Positions 47,117 through 55,986 of a stretch of 64,000 nucleotides of DNA are shown here, piece after piece. Source of the DNA: Nocardioides marmorisolisilvae (lineage in GTDB: Bacteria > Actinomycetota > Actinomycetes > Propionibacteriales > Nocardioidaceae); assembly GCF_031656915.1 (NCBI RefSeq), contig NZ_CP134227.1:496001-560000 (forward strand), in the 5' to 3' direction. Position numbers and translations under genes: made by a program. The notes under the pieces were generated by a model. That model was not told where the DNA came from. It did no database searches and worked only from the letters and a program-made list of their open reading frames with translations. Position 1 is the first letter of the stretch, and each line of letters opens with the position of its first letter.

Positions 47117-47836
47117 CTACGAGGTGTGCTCGCCGGTTCCCGTGCCGCCACCGAGCGCCGCGTCGGCTCGGGGACGGTGCCGGCCGCGACTGTGACCACG
47201 TGGTGCGGGCCTGAGGTGCTCGAGCGAGCCCGAGGTGGAGTTCATCGTCAGCACGAACGTGCGTCCGGACGTGTAGCGGACCACCGACAGGCTCGCGGGG
47301 TCGACGACGATCCGCTGGAACTGGTCGAGGTGCATGCCCAGCGCATCGGCCAGCACCGCCTTGATCACGTCACCGTGGGATACCGCGAGCCACACCGCGC
47401 CGTCGCCATGCTCGGCGGCGACGGCAGTGTCACGGTCCCGGATCGCGGCGATCGCACGCGCGGACACCTCAGGCAGCGACTCGCCGCCGGGGAACCGCGC
47501 CGCCGACGGCTGCCCCTGCACGACCTTCCACAGCGGCTTGCGGGCCAGCTCGGACAGCTTCTGAGCCGTCCACTCGCCGTAGTCACACTCGGTGAGCCGC
47601 TTGTCCGGCCGCACCCGCAGGCCGCGGTCGCCTACGAGCAGCCGCGCAGTCTCCCGGCAGCGCTCCAGCGGGCTGGTGACGACGGTGGCCAGCGGCAGCC
47701 CCGCGAGGCGGTCGGCGGCCGCGCGCGCCTGATCGCGCCCGCGTTCGTCGAGCCGTACGCCCGGGGTCCGGCCGGCGAGCAGGCCCGTCGCGTTCGCCTC
47801 GGTGCGTCCGTGCCGCGCCAGGATCACGATCGACAT
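47117..47836 (-). CDS. Histidine phosphatase family protein (MSMEG_4193 type)
   Basis: A 239-residue phosphoglycerate-mutase-like phosphatase. The catalytic RHG motif is LARHGRTEAN (phospho-histidine near residue 9), with TSPLERCRETA, LTECDYGEWT (acid) and WLAVSHGDVIKAVLAD (second His). The C-terminus has a disordered basic tail. Substrate unknown; its fixed place beside the DUF3090 and SCO1664-type genes suggests a shared pathway. Confidence 0.9.
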   Translation of the reverse strand: MSIVILARHGRTEANATGLLAGRTPGVRLDERGRDQARAAADRLAGLPLATVVTSPLERCRETARLLVGDRGLRVRPDKRLTECDYGEWTAQKLSELARKPLWKVVQGQPSAARFPGGESLPEVSARAIAAIRDRDTAVAAEHGDGAVWLAVSHGDVIKAVLADALGMHLDQFQRIVVDPASLSVVRYTSGRTFVLTMNSTSGSLEHLRPAPRGHSRGRHRPRADAALGGGTGTGEHTS

Positions 47837-47872
47837 GCGGTGAGCCTACGCAGGCGGACGCGGTTCGGCTCC

Positions 47873-47878
47873 TACCGT
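47873..47878 (+). promoter_or_regulatory. Putative -10 element, leaderless CorA start
   Basis: TACCGT (TANNNT) ends eight bases before the ATG at 47887, in a 50-bp divergent gap with no ribosome-binding site. Confidence 0.4.
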
Positions 47879-47886
47879 GGGGTCCG

Positions 47887-48867
47887 ATGATCGTGGACAA
47901 CGCCCTCTACCGGCAGGGGCGACGGGTCGACTCCGGCCTGTCGACGGAGGATCTCGCCGGCGTGCGCGCCCAGGCCGTCGAAGCCGACGACTTCGTGTGG
48001 GTGGGGCTGTTCGAGCCCACCGAGGCGGAGCTCGAGGCCGTCGCGGACCTCTACGACCTGCATCCGTTGGCCGTCGAGGACGCCTTGCGCGCTCACCAGC
48101 GCCCCAAGCTCGAGCGCTACGACGAGTCGATCTTCCTCACGGTCAAGACGCTGTGGTACGTCGACGCCGACGACCAGGTCGAGACCGGCGAGGTGAACAT
48201 ATTCGTCGGACCTCGCTTCGTGATCACGGTGCGGCACGGCGAGGGCAGCGCCCTGCACGAGGCGAGGGTGACCCTCGAGCGCACCGAGAACGTCCTCGCG
48301 CACGGTCCCTCCGCGGTGATCTACGCCGTGTGCGACACGATCGTGGACCGCTACGAGGACGTCGCCGCCTCCCTCGTCGAGGACGTGGACGAGGTGGAGG
48401 CATCGGTCTTCTCCACCGATCGGACCAAGGACGCCGAGCGGATCTACGTCCTCAAGCGCGAGCTGGCCGAGATGCGCCGCGCGGTGATGCCCCTGCGTGA
48501 CCCGATCAACCGCTTCATCTCCGGCACAGTCCGTGGCGTCGACCCGGCCGCAGGGCCGTACTTCCGCGATGTCGGCGACCACCTCGCCCGCGTGGCGGAC
48601 ACGATCGAGTCGCTCGACTCCCTGCTGTCGTCGGCCTTCGACGCCCACATCGCGCAGATCTCCATCCAGCAGAACGACGACATGCGGAAGATCTCCGCCG
48701 CCGTGGGACTGGTGGCGGGGCCGACCCTGATCGCCGGCATCTACGGCATGAACTTCGACAGGATGCCCGAGCTGCACTGGCCGCTCGGCTATGCCTACGC
48801 CCTGATCCTGATGGCGACGAGCTCACTGACCGTGTGGATCATCTGCAAGCGCGCCGGTTGGCTGTAG
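47887..48867 (+). CDS. corA: CorA-like Mg2+/Co2+ transporter
   Basis: A 326-residue pentameric divalent-cation channel. A large cytoplasmic domain (1-260) with a long stalk helix precedes two C-terminal transmembrane helices. The selectivity motif GMN is in GIYGMNFDRMPEL (Gly287-Asn289), and the second helix reads YALILMATSSLTVWIICK. The positively charged C-terminus is short, as in CorA. Stands alone between divergent and convergent neighbours. Confidence 0.93.
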   Translation: MIVDNALYRQGRRVDSGLSTEDLAGVRAQAVEADDFVWVGLFEPTEAELEAVADLYDLHPLAVEDALRAHQRPKLERYDESIFLTVKTLWYVDADDQVETGEVNIFVGPRFVITVRHGEGSALHEARVTLERTENVLAHGPSAVIYAVCDTIVDRYEDVAASLVEDVDEVEASVFSTDRTKDAERIYVLKRELAEMRRAVMPLRDPINRFISGTVRGVDPAAGPYFRDVGDHLARVADTIESLDSLLSSAFDAHIAQISIQQNDDMRKISAAVGLVAGPTLIAGIYGMNFDRMPELHWPLGYAYALILMATSSLTVWIICKRAGWL

Positions 48868-48873
48868 TCGGGC

Positions 48874-49701
48874 TCAGGTCGCGGACATCACGCCGGTGGC
48901 GAGCAGCACGATCACGACGAGGCCCAGCGCCACCCGGTAGGGCACGAACTTCCCGATGCTGTGGTGCGCGACGAACCTCAGCAGCCACGCGATCGACGCG
49001 TAGGCCACGACGAAGCTGACCACCGTGCCCACGAGCAGCTGGCCGGCCACGATGTTGCCACTGAGGGCGTCCTTGAGCTCGAAGAGCCCGGCCGCGATCA
49101 ACGCCGGGATGGACAGGAAGAAACTGAGTCTGGTCGCGGTCACACGATCGAGGTCGCGCAGCAGCCCGGCGGAGATGGTGGCACCGGAGCGGGACACCCC
49201 CGGCACCAGCGCGATGCACTGCACCACGCCCACCACCAGAGCATCGCGCATGTTGAGCTCGGGCTCGTGGCGTCGCTGGCGACCCATCCGCTCGGCGTAC
49301 AGCATCACCGCGCTCCAGAGGATCAGTGCGACGGCCACCACCCACAGCGAGCGCAGGTCGTTGGTGATGAAGTCCTTGAACACCAGTCCAACGATGCCGA
49401 TCGGGATGGTGCCGACGATGACGTACCAGCCCATCCGGTGGTCGAGAGTGCCGCGGTACTCCGCCTGGACGAGTCCCCGCAGCCACGCCACCGCGATCCG
49501 CCAGATGTCCTTGGCGAAGAACAGGATCACCGCGGCGATGGCGCCCATCTGGATCACCGCGGTGTAGCCGGTCACGTCCTTGGCCGCCACGTCGAGGCCG
49601 AGCCACTTCTCGACGATGGTCAGGTGGCCGGTGCTCGAGACGGGCAGGAACTCGGTGAGTCCCTCCACGATCCCGAGGATGACGGCGTCCAGGTAGTTCA
49701 T
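48874..49701 (-). CDS. uppP: Undecaprenyl-diphosphatase UppP
   Basis: A 275-residue membrane phosphatase recycling undecaprenyl diphosphate, the lipid carrier for peptidoglycan and surface glycans. The signature EGLTEFLPVSSTGHL (residues 13-27) and PGVSRSGATISAGLL form the active site. About eight membrane segments. The ATG at 49701 matches the family N-terminus MNYLDAVILGIVEG; longer frames run upstream. Same order as Rv2136c in M. tuberculosis. Also relevant to carrier supply for the glycan island. Confidence 0.95.
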   Translation of the reverse strand: MNYLDAVILGIVEGLTEFLPVSSTGHLTIVEKWLGLDVAAKDVTGYTAVIQMGAIAAVILFFAKDIWRIAVAWLRGLVQAEYRGTLDHRMGWYVIVGTIPIGIVGLVFKDFITNDLRSLWVVAVALILWSAVMLYAERMGRQRRHEPELNMRDALVVGVVQCIALVPGVSRSGATISAGLLRDLDRVTATRLSFFLSIPALIAAGLFELKDALSGNIVAGQLLVGTVVSFVVAYASIAWLLRFVAHHSIGKFVPYRVALGLVVIVLLATGVMSAT

Positions 49702-49763
49702 GGCCGCGAAGCCTACGGGCCCGTGGGCGGCGTGCCGGACCCGACGCCCCGACGGGCACTGGA

Positions 49764-49769
49764 TAACGT
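49764..49769 (+). promoter_or_regulatory. Putative -10 element, leaderless aldo/keto reductase start
   Basis: TAACGT (within GGATAACGTG) ends six bases before ATG 49776, with no ribosome-binding site between. Confidence 0.4.
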
Positions 49770-49775
49770 GTGCCC

Positions 49776-50732
49776 ATGCAGCAACGGCTCCTGGGCCACA
49801 CCGGGCTGAAGGTCTCCCGGCTGGGTCTGGGCACGATGACGTGGGGACGCGACACCGACGAGCACGAGGCACGCGACCAGTTGCGCGCGTTCGTCGAGGC
49901 CGGCGGCAACCTGGTCGACACCGCAGCCGGCTACACCGAGGGCGACTCCGAGCGCCTGATCGGCAGCCTCATCGGCGACATCGTCCACCGGGACGAGGTC
50001 GTGATCGCCACCAAGGCCGGCATCGGCCGGCGCAGCGGTGGCACGCGGGTCACCAACGCGTCTCGGGGATTCCTGATCAGCAGCCTCGACCAGTCCCTGC
50101 ACCGCCTGGGTGTCGACCACGTCGACCTCTGGCAGGTGCACACCTGGGTGGACGACGCGCCGCTCGAGGAGACCCTTGGCGCGCTCGACTACGCGGTGAG
50201 CACCGGGCGTGCGGCGTACGTCGGGATCTCGAACTACACAGGCTGGCAGACCGCCCAGGCGGCGACCTGGCAGCGGGCGGTCCCCGGCCGTGCGCGGCTC
50301 GCCTCTACCCAGATGGAGTACTCCCTGCTCAACCGGAGCATCGAGGCCGAGGTGCTCCCGGCTGCGCAGGCGCTCGGGCTGGGCGTGCTGCCCTGGTCGC
50401 CGCTGGGTCGTGGCGTGCTGACCGGCAAGTACCGCGGCGGGGTCCCGGCCGACTCCCGGGCGGCCTCGCCGCACTTCGCGTCCTTCGTCACCAACGTGCT
50501 CGGCGAACGATCCGAGCGGATCGTGGAGGCCGTCGTCCGAGCCGCCGAGGGGTTGGACTGGACCCCGCTGGAGGTAGCGCTCGCCTGGGTCAGGGACCGT
50601 CCCGGAGTCACCGCCCCGATCGTCGGTGCGCGCACCGCAGCACAGTTGAAGGCATCCCTGCTCGTGGAGGAGTGCGAGCTGCCGACCGAGCTGGTGGCGG
50701 CCCTGGACGACGTCTCGGGGACGCCCAGATGA
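49776..50732 (+). CDS. Aldo/keto reductase
   Basis: A 318-residue NADPH-dependent (beta/alpha)8 oxidoreductase. Catalytic tetrad candidates are Asp and Tyr in NLVDTAAGYTEGDSE, Lys in VIATKAGIGRR and His in DLWQVHTWVDD. NADP-binding residues are expected near PIVGARTAAQLKASL. An in-frame GTG at 49770 is an alternative start. It overlaps the next small gene by 4 bp. Substrate unknown. Confidence 0.9.
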   Translation: MQQRLLGHTGLKVSRLGLGTMTWGRDTDEHEARDQLRAFVEAGGNLVDTAAGYTEGDSERLIGSLIGDIVHRDEVVIATKAGIGRRSGGTRVTNASRGFLISSLDQSLHRLGVDHVDLWQVHTWVDDAPLEETLGALDYAVSTGRAAYVGISNYTGWQTAQAATWQRAVPGRARLASTQMEYSLLNRSIEAEVLPAAQALGLGVLPWSPLGRGVLTGKYRGGVPADSRAASPHFASFVTNVLGERSERIVEAVVRAAEGLDWTPLEVALAWVRDRPGVTAPIVGARTAAQLKASLLVEECELPTELVAALDDVSGTPR

Positions 50733-50971
50733 GCTCGGCGAAGGAGCGCAACCTGCAGCGTCGGGCCCTGCGGCCCGGCGTCGAGTACGAGTTCGACCAG
50801 ATCACCCTGGGTCCCGAGCTGTCCCGCAACGTGGTGACCCGGCTGCTCGTGGACCGGGCCGAGCACGGCGGCTGGGAGCTCGACCGCCTGAGGCTGGCCC
50901 CCGACGGCACCCGACGGGTCGTCCTGCGCCGTAGGGTCATCCGGCAGCGGCAGCTGTTCTACGCGATCTAG
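50729..50971 (+). CDS. Small conserved protein (DUF5703-like)
   Basis: An 80-residue basic protein: GVEYEFDQITLGPELSRNVV followed by TRLLVDRAEHGGWELDRLRL and a strongly basic RRVVLRRRVIRQRQL end. It resembles DUF5703-type actinobacterial proteins (family name from memory). The ATG overlaps the stop of the aldo/keto reductase gene (ATGA), so the two are co-translated. Function unknown. Confidence 0.75.
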   Translation: MSSAKERNLQRRALRPGVEYEFDQITLGPELSRNVVTRLLVDRAEHGGWELDRLRLAPDGTRRVVLRRRVIRQRQLFYAI

Positions 50972-51025
50972 TCAGGACAGCCACGGCTCACGCAGCAATG
51001 CTTCGGCGAGGGGAGCGCGTGACCC

Positions 51026-52345
51026 TCAGATCTTCCCGAGGAACCGGTCGAAGACCCGGGCGCCGAACTCGAGGGCGTCCACCGGCACCCGCTCGTCGAC
51101 CCCGTGGAACAGGGCGGTGAAGTCGAGGTCGGCGGGCAGGCGGAGCGGGGTGAACCCGAACGACTTCATCCCGATTCCGGTCCAGTACTTGGCGTCCGTG
51201 CCGCCGCTCATCAGGTACGGCGCGACCAGCGCGTCAGGGTCCTCGTCGAGGATCGACGCGGTGATCGCGTCGGCCACGGCGCCGTCGTACGACGTCTCCA
51301 GACCGGGCATCCGGACCTCGTGGTCGATCGTGACGTCAGGTCCGGCGAGCTCGGCGAGGGTGGCGAAGAACTCGTCTTCGTAACCCGGCAGGAAGCGTCC
51401 ATCGACCCAGCCGTTCGCCTCCCCGGGCACGACGTTCACCTTGTACCCCGCTTCGAGGCGGGTCGGGTTGGTCGTGTTGCGGATGACGGCTCCGAGCATC
51501 CTCGCCGCCGAGCCGAACTCCTCGACGAGCCGTTCGGCATTCTCAGGTGTGGCCTCCGTGCCGGCGAGCTCGGCGACCGAGGCGAGCAGTACCTGCATCG
51601 TCGGGGTCAGCCGCACCGGCCACTGGTGCTGTCCGATCCGTGCCACCGCGCCCGCGAGGGTCGAGACGGCGTTGTCGGGGTGCACCATCGACCCGTGGCC
51701 GGCGTGACCACGGGCCGTGAGGCGCATCCAGGCCATCCCCTTCTCGGCCGCCTCGATCAGGTACAGCCGTCGTCCACGCACGGTCGTGCTGAAGCCGCCG
51801 ACCTCCCCCACCGCACTCGTACAGCCGTCGAAGTGCGCGCGTTGGTGCTCGACGAGCCAGCCGGCGCCCTTCGCTCCCCCCGCCTCCTCGTCGGCGGTGA
51901 AGCAGAGCACCAGCGGACGGGCGGGAACCGCGCCGGCGCGCGCACGGGCGCGCACTGTCGAGAGCAGCATCGCGTCGAAGTCCTTCATGTCGACGGCACC
52001 GCGGCCCCAGATCTGCCCGTCGACGACCTCGCCGGAGAACGGGTCGTGGGTCCAGTCCGAGGCCTGGGCCGGGACGACGTCGAGGTGCCCGTGCAGCAGC
52101 ATCGGCTCGCCGGTCTCACCACCCCAGTGGGCGACCACGGAGGTGCGGCCCGGCTCCGACTCATACAGGCGCGGCTCGATGCCGACGTCGTCGAGGAGCT
52201 GCGCGACGTGCTCGGCGGCCTTCCGCTCGCCCGGTCCGGCCGCGTCGCCGTAGTTGCTGGTGTCGATCCGGATCAGGTCACGACAGATCTCGACGACCTC
52301 GGCGGCCGGGTCGTGGGCACGGTCATCGGGGGCGGTGGCGCTCAT
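51026..52345 (-). CDS. M20-family metallopeptidase
   Basis: A 439-residue zinc-dependent amidohydrolase/peptidase of the ArgE/DapE/carboxypeptidase type. Metal ligands are in MLLHGHLDVVPA (His, with the acidic Asp two residues on), the bridging Asp of GRGAVDMKDFDAM, the catalytic Glu pair of CFTADEEAGGAKGAGW and the late His of FTALFHGVDERVP. A lid domain holds ARGHAGHGSMVHPDNAV. No signal peptide, so it acts in the cytoplasm. Start ATG 52345 (MSATAPDDRAHD). Divergent from the secreted hydrolase. Confidence 0.92.
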   Translation of the reverse strand: MSATAPDDRAHDPAAEVVEICRDLIRIDTSNYGDAAGPGERKAAEHVAQLLDDVGIEPRLYESEPGRTSVVAHWGGETGEPMLLHGHLDVVPAQASDWTHDPFSGEVVDGQIWGRGAVDMKDFDAMLLSTVRARARAGAVPARPLVLCFTADEEAGGAKGAGWLVEHQRAHFDGCTSAVGEVGGFSTTVRGRRLYLIEAAEKGMAWMRLTARGHAGHGSMVHPDNAVSTLAGAVARIGQHQWPVRLTPTMQVLLASVAELAGTEATPENAERLVEEFGSAARMLGAVIRNTTNPTRLEAGYKVNVVPGEANGWVDGRFLPGYEDEFFATLAELAGPDVTIDHEVRMPGLETSYDGAVADAITASILDEDPDALVAPYLMSGGTDAKYWTGIGMKSFGFTPLRLPADLDFTALFHGVDERVPVDALEFGARVFDRFLGKI

Positions 52346-52399
52346 CGGTCCACGGTAACGGTCCGTCACCCGAGGACCGAGTGCGTCGTTGGAGAAGTC

Positions 52400-55234
52400 A
52401 TGCCCCCACGTCGTGTCGCGCTCGCGGCTGCCTGCCTGCTCTCCTCCGCAGCACTGGTGGTCGCGGCACTCCCCCAAGCCACCGCTGCCGAGCAGGACGG
52501 GCCCGGCTACCGGGTGCACGACTACGCCGACGGCCAGGCGATGAGCATCCTCCCGCCCGGCGAGAACGGTCTGGTCAACGCCACGGACCTGCTCACCTTC
52601 GAGACCATGAAGAAGCGACCGCCGTACAGCGACGACCAGCTGTCGAAGTACGCGAACCTGCTCTACGGCTACCACTCGCTGACGGACGGCACGCTGGGCC
52701 GCTACTACGACGACGAGTCGTTCGGGGTACGGCCCGGGGACGTGACGCGCACGGAGAAGCCCGAGACGGGCGTCACCGTCTACCGCGATCAGCACGACGT
52801 CCCGCACATCTACGGGTCCACCGATGCGGCGGCGGCGTTCGGCGCCGGCTACACCCAGGCCGAGGATCGACTCTTCCTCATGGACGTGCTGCGCCACTAT
52901 GGAGAGGGCACCCTTGCCTCCTTCCTCGGCAGCAGCTGCGAGTTCGAGCAGATGGACCACGACGAGCTGCTCCTCGCGCCCTACACCAAGGCACGGGCCG
53001 AGAAGCAGATCCAGGCCATGGCGGCCTCCCACGGCACCACTGGCCGGCGCGCGAAGACGATGCTGGACAACTACGTCGCCGGGGTGAACGCCTACATCTC
53101 CAAAGCGACGCTCGACCCCAGCCTTCTGCCGGCGGACTACGGTGCTGCCGTCGGGCTGCCGCAGAAGTGGTCGACGTACGACGTGGTCGCGATCGCCGGT
53201 CTCATCGGCGGCATCTTCGGTCGGGGCGGCGGGGCGGAGATGGCCGACGCCAACCTGCTGGAGTACCTCCAGCACCGGTACGGCGACCACAGGGGCGCCC
53301 GGATGTACCGCGAGATCAACCACCAGGACGACCCGTCCGCTCCGACGACCGTCACGGATCGGGTGTTCCGCTACGACCTGCCGACGGCTGCGGTGCACCG
53401 CTCGTTGACCGCCCTGCCGGACTACCGCAAGGCGCTGACCGGCGGACCTGTCTCGACGTCGCCGTCCTGCACCAGTGCCGCGCCCAGTGCCCCGACGCTG
53501 AGCGCGAAGGCGACGCGGGCCGAGAAGGCGCAGGTGCTGGCGAGCAACATCGTGCACGCCCTGGACGCGATGCCCCAGCACATGAGCAACGCTCTGGTCG
53601 TCAACGGCAGCCACACCCGCTCCGGCCACCCGATCGCCGTGTTCGGACCACAGGTGTCCTACTTCGCCCCGGAGATCTTGTCGTTGGAGGAGATCCAGTC
53701 GCCGCACTACTCCGCCGAGGGTGCGTCCTTCCCTGGTACCGGACTCGTTGAGCTGGGTCGCGGCCGAGACTATGCGTGGTCGGCCACGTCCGCCGGCAGC
53801 GATGTCATCGACCAGCGGGTCGAGAAGGTCTGCAACCCGACGGGCGGCGCGCCGGCGGCCCAGGGCACGTTCTACCTCTACAAGGGTCGTTGCCGTGCGA
53901 TGGTCCACGAGACCTACTCCGAGACCGCGGTCCCGAAGCCAGGCGGGATCGGTGCCCCGGTGACGCTGCGACACGACATCTACCGCACCCGGCACGGCGT
54001 CGTGCAGGGCTGGACGACGGTGCGCGGCAAGCCGGTCGCGATCGTCAACCAGCGGTCGACGTACAACCACGACATCGACTCGGTGATCGGCTTCCTCCAG
54101 TACGGCGAGCCGGGGTACGTCCACGACGTCCACTCCTGGATGCGGGCCGCGAGCCACATCAACTACACGTTCAACTGGTTCTACGTGGACAACCGGGACA
54201 CCGGCTACTTCGTGAGCGGCGCCGACCCGAGGCGCAATCCCCATGCGGACACGTCATTGCCCACCTGGGGCACGGGTGCGGCGGAGTGGCGAGGCTTTCT
54301 GCGCCCGCGCGAGCACGTTCACGAGGTCGACCCGAAGCAGGGCTTTTTCGTCAGCTGGAACAACAAGCCGGCTCCCGGGCAGGCCGACGATGGTGGCTAC
54401 GCCTATGGTCAGACCTATCGGTCCGTGCTGCTGGTCAAGCAGCTGAGGAAGCAGCTACGACGCACCCACGACAAGGTGACGCGCGCCGACGTCGTCAAGG
54501 CGATGGAGACGGCCGCGAGCCAGGATCTCGACGGGGTCGAGGTGATGCCGTTGCTGCTGAAATACGTGCACGGACACCACCACACGGTCGGAGTGGCGAG
54601 CATGCTCCATCAGCTGAGGTCCTGGGCGACCGCCGGGGCGCATCGGCTCAAGGCACACGCCGGTGACGCCGAGTACGCCCACCACGCTGCGATCGCGATC
54701 AGCGACGAGCTGATGCCAGACCTGATCACGCGGCTCTACGGTCGCATCCTGGGCGGCCAGGGCACAGGTGGGGTCGCCTCCACCGGGGGCGCCACCGTCA
54801 ACGGGTTCGCCACGGTCCCGATGCAGTGGGTGAACACCCCCAACTCGGGCGGGTCGCACCTCGGCTCGGCGTACGACGGCGGCTTCGAGGGCTATGTCAT
54901 GTCGACCCTCCAGCAGCTGCTCGGCAGGCATCCGCGGGACGGCTTCAGCGCGGTGCTGCGCAGGCATGAGTGCGACGGCGGCGCCTCGACCTGTCGGCGT
55001 GCGGTCGAGGGAGCCCTGAACGAGGCGTACCAGGCGCTGGTCAAGGCCAACGGCACCACGGATGTGAGCGCCTGGAGCGCGTCCTCCGAGTCTGCGGCGG
55101 CCAAGGAGAGCATGCCGGTGCACGACTCGATCGCCTTCCGTGCGCTCGGCATCGTGGGCCAGCCGAACATCGACTGGCAGAACCGGCCGACCTTCCAGCA
55201 GGTGGTGGAGTTCCCCCGGCACCGTGCACGCTGA
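52400..55234 (+). CDS. Secreted penicillin-acylase-family (Ntn) hydrolase
   Basis: A 944-residue precursor with a signal peptide (RRVALAAACLLSSAALVVAAL, cleaved near ATAAEQ). An alpha chain follows (VYRDQHDVPHIYGSTDAAAAF, GYTQAEDRLFLMDVLRHYGE), then a spacer, and the beta chain starting at Ser396 in HMSNALVVNG, the autocatalytic nucleophile. NWFYVDNRDTGYFVSG and FVSWNNKPAPGQ are beta-chain blocks. Relatives cleave penicillins, acyl-homoserine lactones or acylated lipopeptides; the substrate is not clear. The ATG follows GGAGAAGTC. Confidence 0.9.
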   Translation: MPPRRVALAAACLLSSAALVVAALPQATAAEQDGPGYRVHDYADGQAMSILPPGENGLVNATDLLTFETMKKRPPYSDDQLSKYANLLYGYHSLTDGTLGRYYDDESFGVRPGDVTRTEKPETGVTVYRDQHDVPHIYGSTDAAAAFGAGYTQAEDRLFLMDVLRHYGEGTLASFLGSSCEFEQMDHDELLLAPYTKARAEKQIQAMAASHGTTGRRAKTMLDNYVAGVNAYISKATLDPSLLPADYGAAVGLPQKWSTYDVVAIAGLIGGIFGRGGGAEMADANLLEYLQHRYGDHRGARMYREINHQDDPSAPTTVTDRVFRYDLPTAAVHRSLTALPDYRKALTGGPVSTSPSCTSAAPSAPTLSAKATRAEKAQVLASNIVHALDAMPQHMSNALVVNGSHTRSGHPIAVFGPQVSYFAPEILSLEEIQSPHYSAEGASFPGTGLVELGRGRDYAWSATSAGSDVIDQRVEKVCNPTGGAPAAQGTFYLYKGRCRAMVHETYSETAVPKPGGIGAPVTLRHDIYRTRHGVVQGWTTVRGKPVAIVNQRSTYNHDIDSVIGFLQYGEPGYVHDVHSWMRAASHINYTFNWFYVDNRDTGYFVSGADPRRNPHADTSLPTWGTGAAEWRGFLRPREHVHEVDPKQGFFVSWNNKPAPGQADDGGYAYGQTYRSVLLVKQLRKQLRRTHDKVTRADVVKAMETAASQDLDGVEVMPLLLKYVHGHHHTVGVASMLHQLRSWATAGAHRLKAHAGDAEYAHHAAIAISDELMPDLITRLYGRILGGQGTGGVASTGGATVNGFATVPMQWVNTPNSGGSHLGSAYDGGFEGYVMSTLQQLLGRHPRDGFSAVLRRHECDGGASTCRRAVEGALNEAYQALVKANGTTDVSAWSASSESAAAKESMPVHDSIAFRALGIVGQPNIDWQNRPTFQQVVEFPRHRAR

Positions 55235-55364
55235 TGGCTGCTCCCGGCATGTGATTCCGGTCGCGTTCCCCGCGAGGACCCGGCCGCTCGACGTGACCGC
55301 GGTTACGGAATTCGCGGCCTCGACTTGAGCCGCGCCGGGACCGCATGGCTCACTGGTGCGCAGT

Positions 55365-55395
55365 CTGCTTGCAAAAGTTAGCAGATTGCGAGCAG
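55365..55395. promoter_or_regulatory. Inverted repeat before the M23 peptidase gene
   Basis: CTGCTTGCAA (55365-55374) is mirrored by TTGCGAGCAG (55386-55395) with one mismatch, and TCTGCT/AGCAGA forms a second, shorter dyad inside it. It ends just before the AGAAGGAG ribosome-binding site of the gene at 55409, so a bound protein or an RNA hairpin could repress it. The rest of the 174-bp gap shows only a weak CCGCG/CGCGG hairpin. Confidence 0.35.
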
Positions 55396-55408
55396 AAGGA
55401 GTCATCCG

Positions 55409-55972
55409 ATGTCCAGACGTCATCGCGGCCTGCGCGCCGTGGGCCGCACGGTGGCTGGAGTGCCGCTCGTCGTCGGGCTTGGCCTGTTGCTGCCGGCCCA
55501 CGCCGCGGCCCACGCGGGCACCACTATCCCGCCGTTCCGCACCGTCGCCGGCGACGTGCTGCGCCCGAACCCGGCGCGGTGGGTGCTCCCCACCGAGGGC
55601 TACCACCTGACCGGCCGCTTCGGTGATGTCAGCGGCCTCTGGCACACCGTGCACACCGGGCTCGACTTCGCCGCGCCCTACGGCACCCCGATCCGCGCGG
55701 TCTCGGGCGGCGTGATCGTGTCGACGGCGTACGACGGCTCATACGGCAACAAGACCGTCGAGCGGCTGCCGGACGGGACCGACCTCTGGTACGCCCACCA
55801 GAGTGCGTTCGCGGTGCAGCCCGGCACTCAGGTCGTCCCCGGTCAGCTGATCGGATACATCGGCACGACCGGCAACACCACCGGCCCCCATGTGCACCTC
55901 GAGGTCCGTCCGGACGGCGGCGCGCCCATCGATCCGTTCACCGCGCTCGAGGCCCACGGCCTGCACCCCTGA
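55409..55972 (+). CDS. Secreted M23-family peptidoglycan endopeptidase
   Basis: A 187-residue LytM/M23 metallopeptidase with a signal peptide (VAGVPLVVGLGLLLPAHAAA, cleavage near AHA-AHA) and one zinc domain: His82 and Asp86 in HTGLDFAAPYG, His130 in LWYAHQS, and His161/His163 in GPHVHLEVRPDGG. It would cut peptide cross-links in the wall. It stands alone behind a compact operator-like repeat. Confidence 0.93.
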   Translation: MSRRHRGLRAVGRTVAGVPLVVGLGLLLPAHAAAHAGTTIPPFRTVAGDVLRPNPARWVLPTEGYHLTGRFGDVSGLWHTVHTGLDFAAPYGTPIRAVSGGVIVSTAYDGSYGNKTVERLPDGTDLWYAHQSAFAVQPGTQVVPGQLIGYIGTTGNTTGPHVHLEVRPDGGAPIDPFTALEAHGLHP

Positions 55973-55986
55973 GGGGTCCCGGGCGC

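Noticed and set aside
55235-55408. c-di-AMP (ydaO-type) riboswitch before the M23 peptidase
   Set aside because: The gap is short and the conserved GGG-rich junctions were not found.
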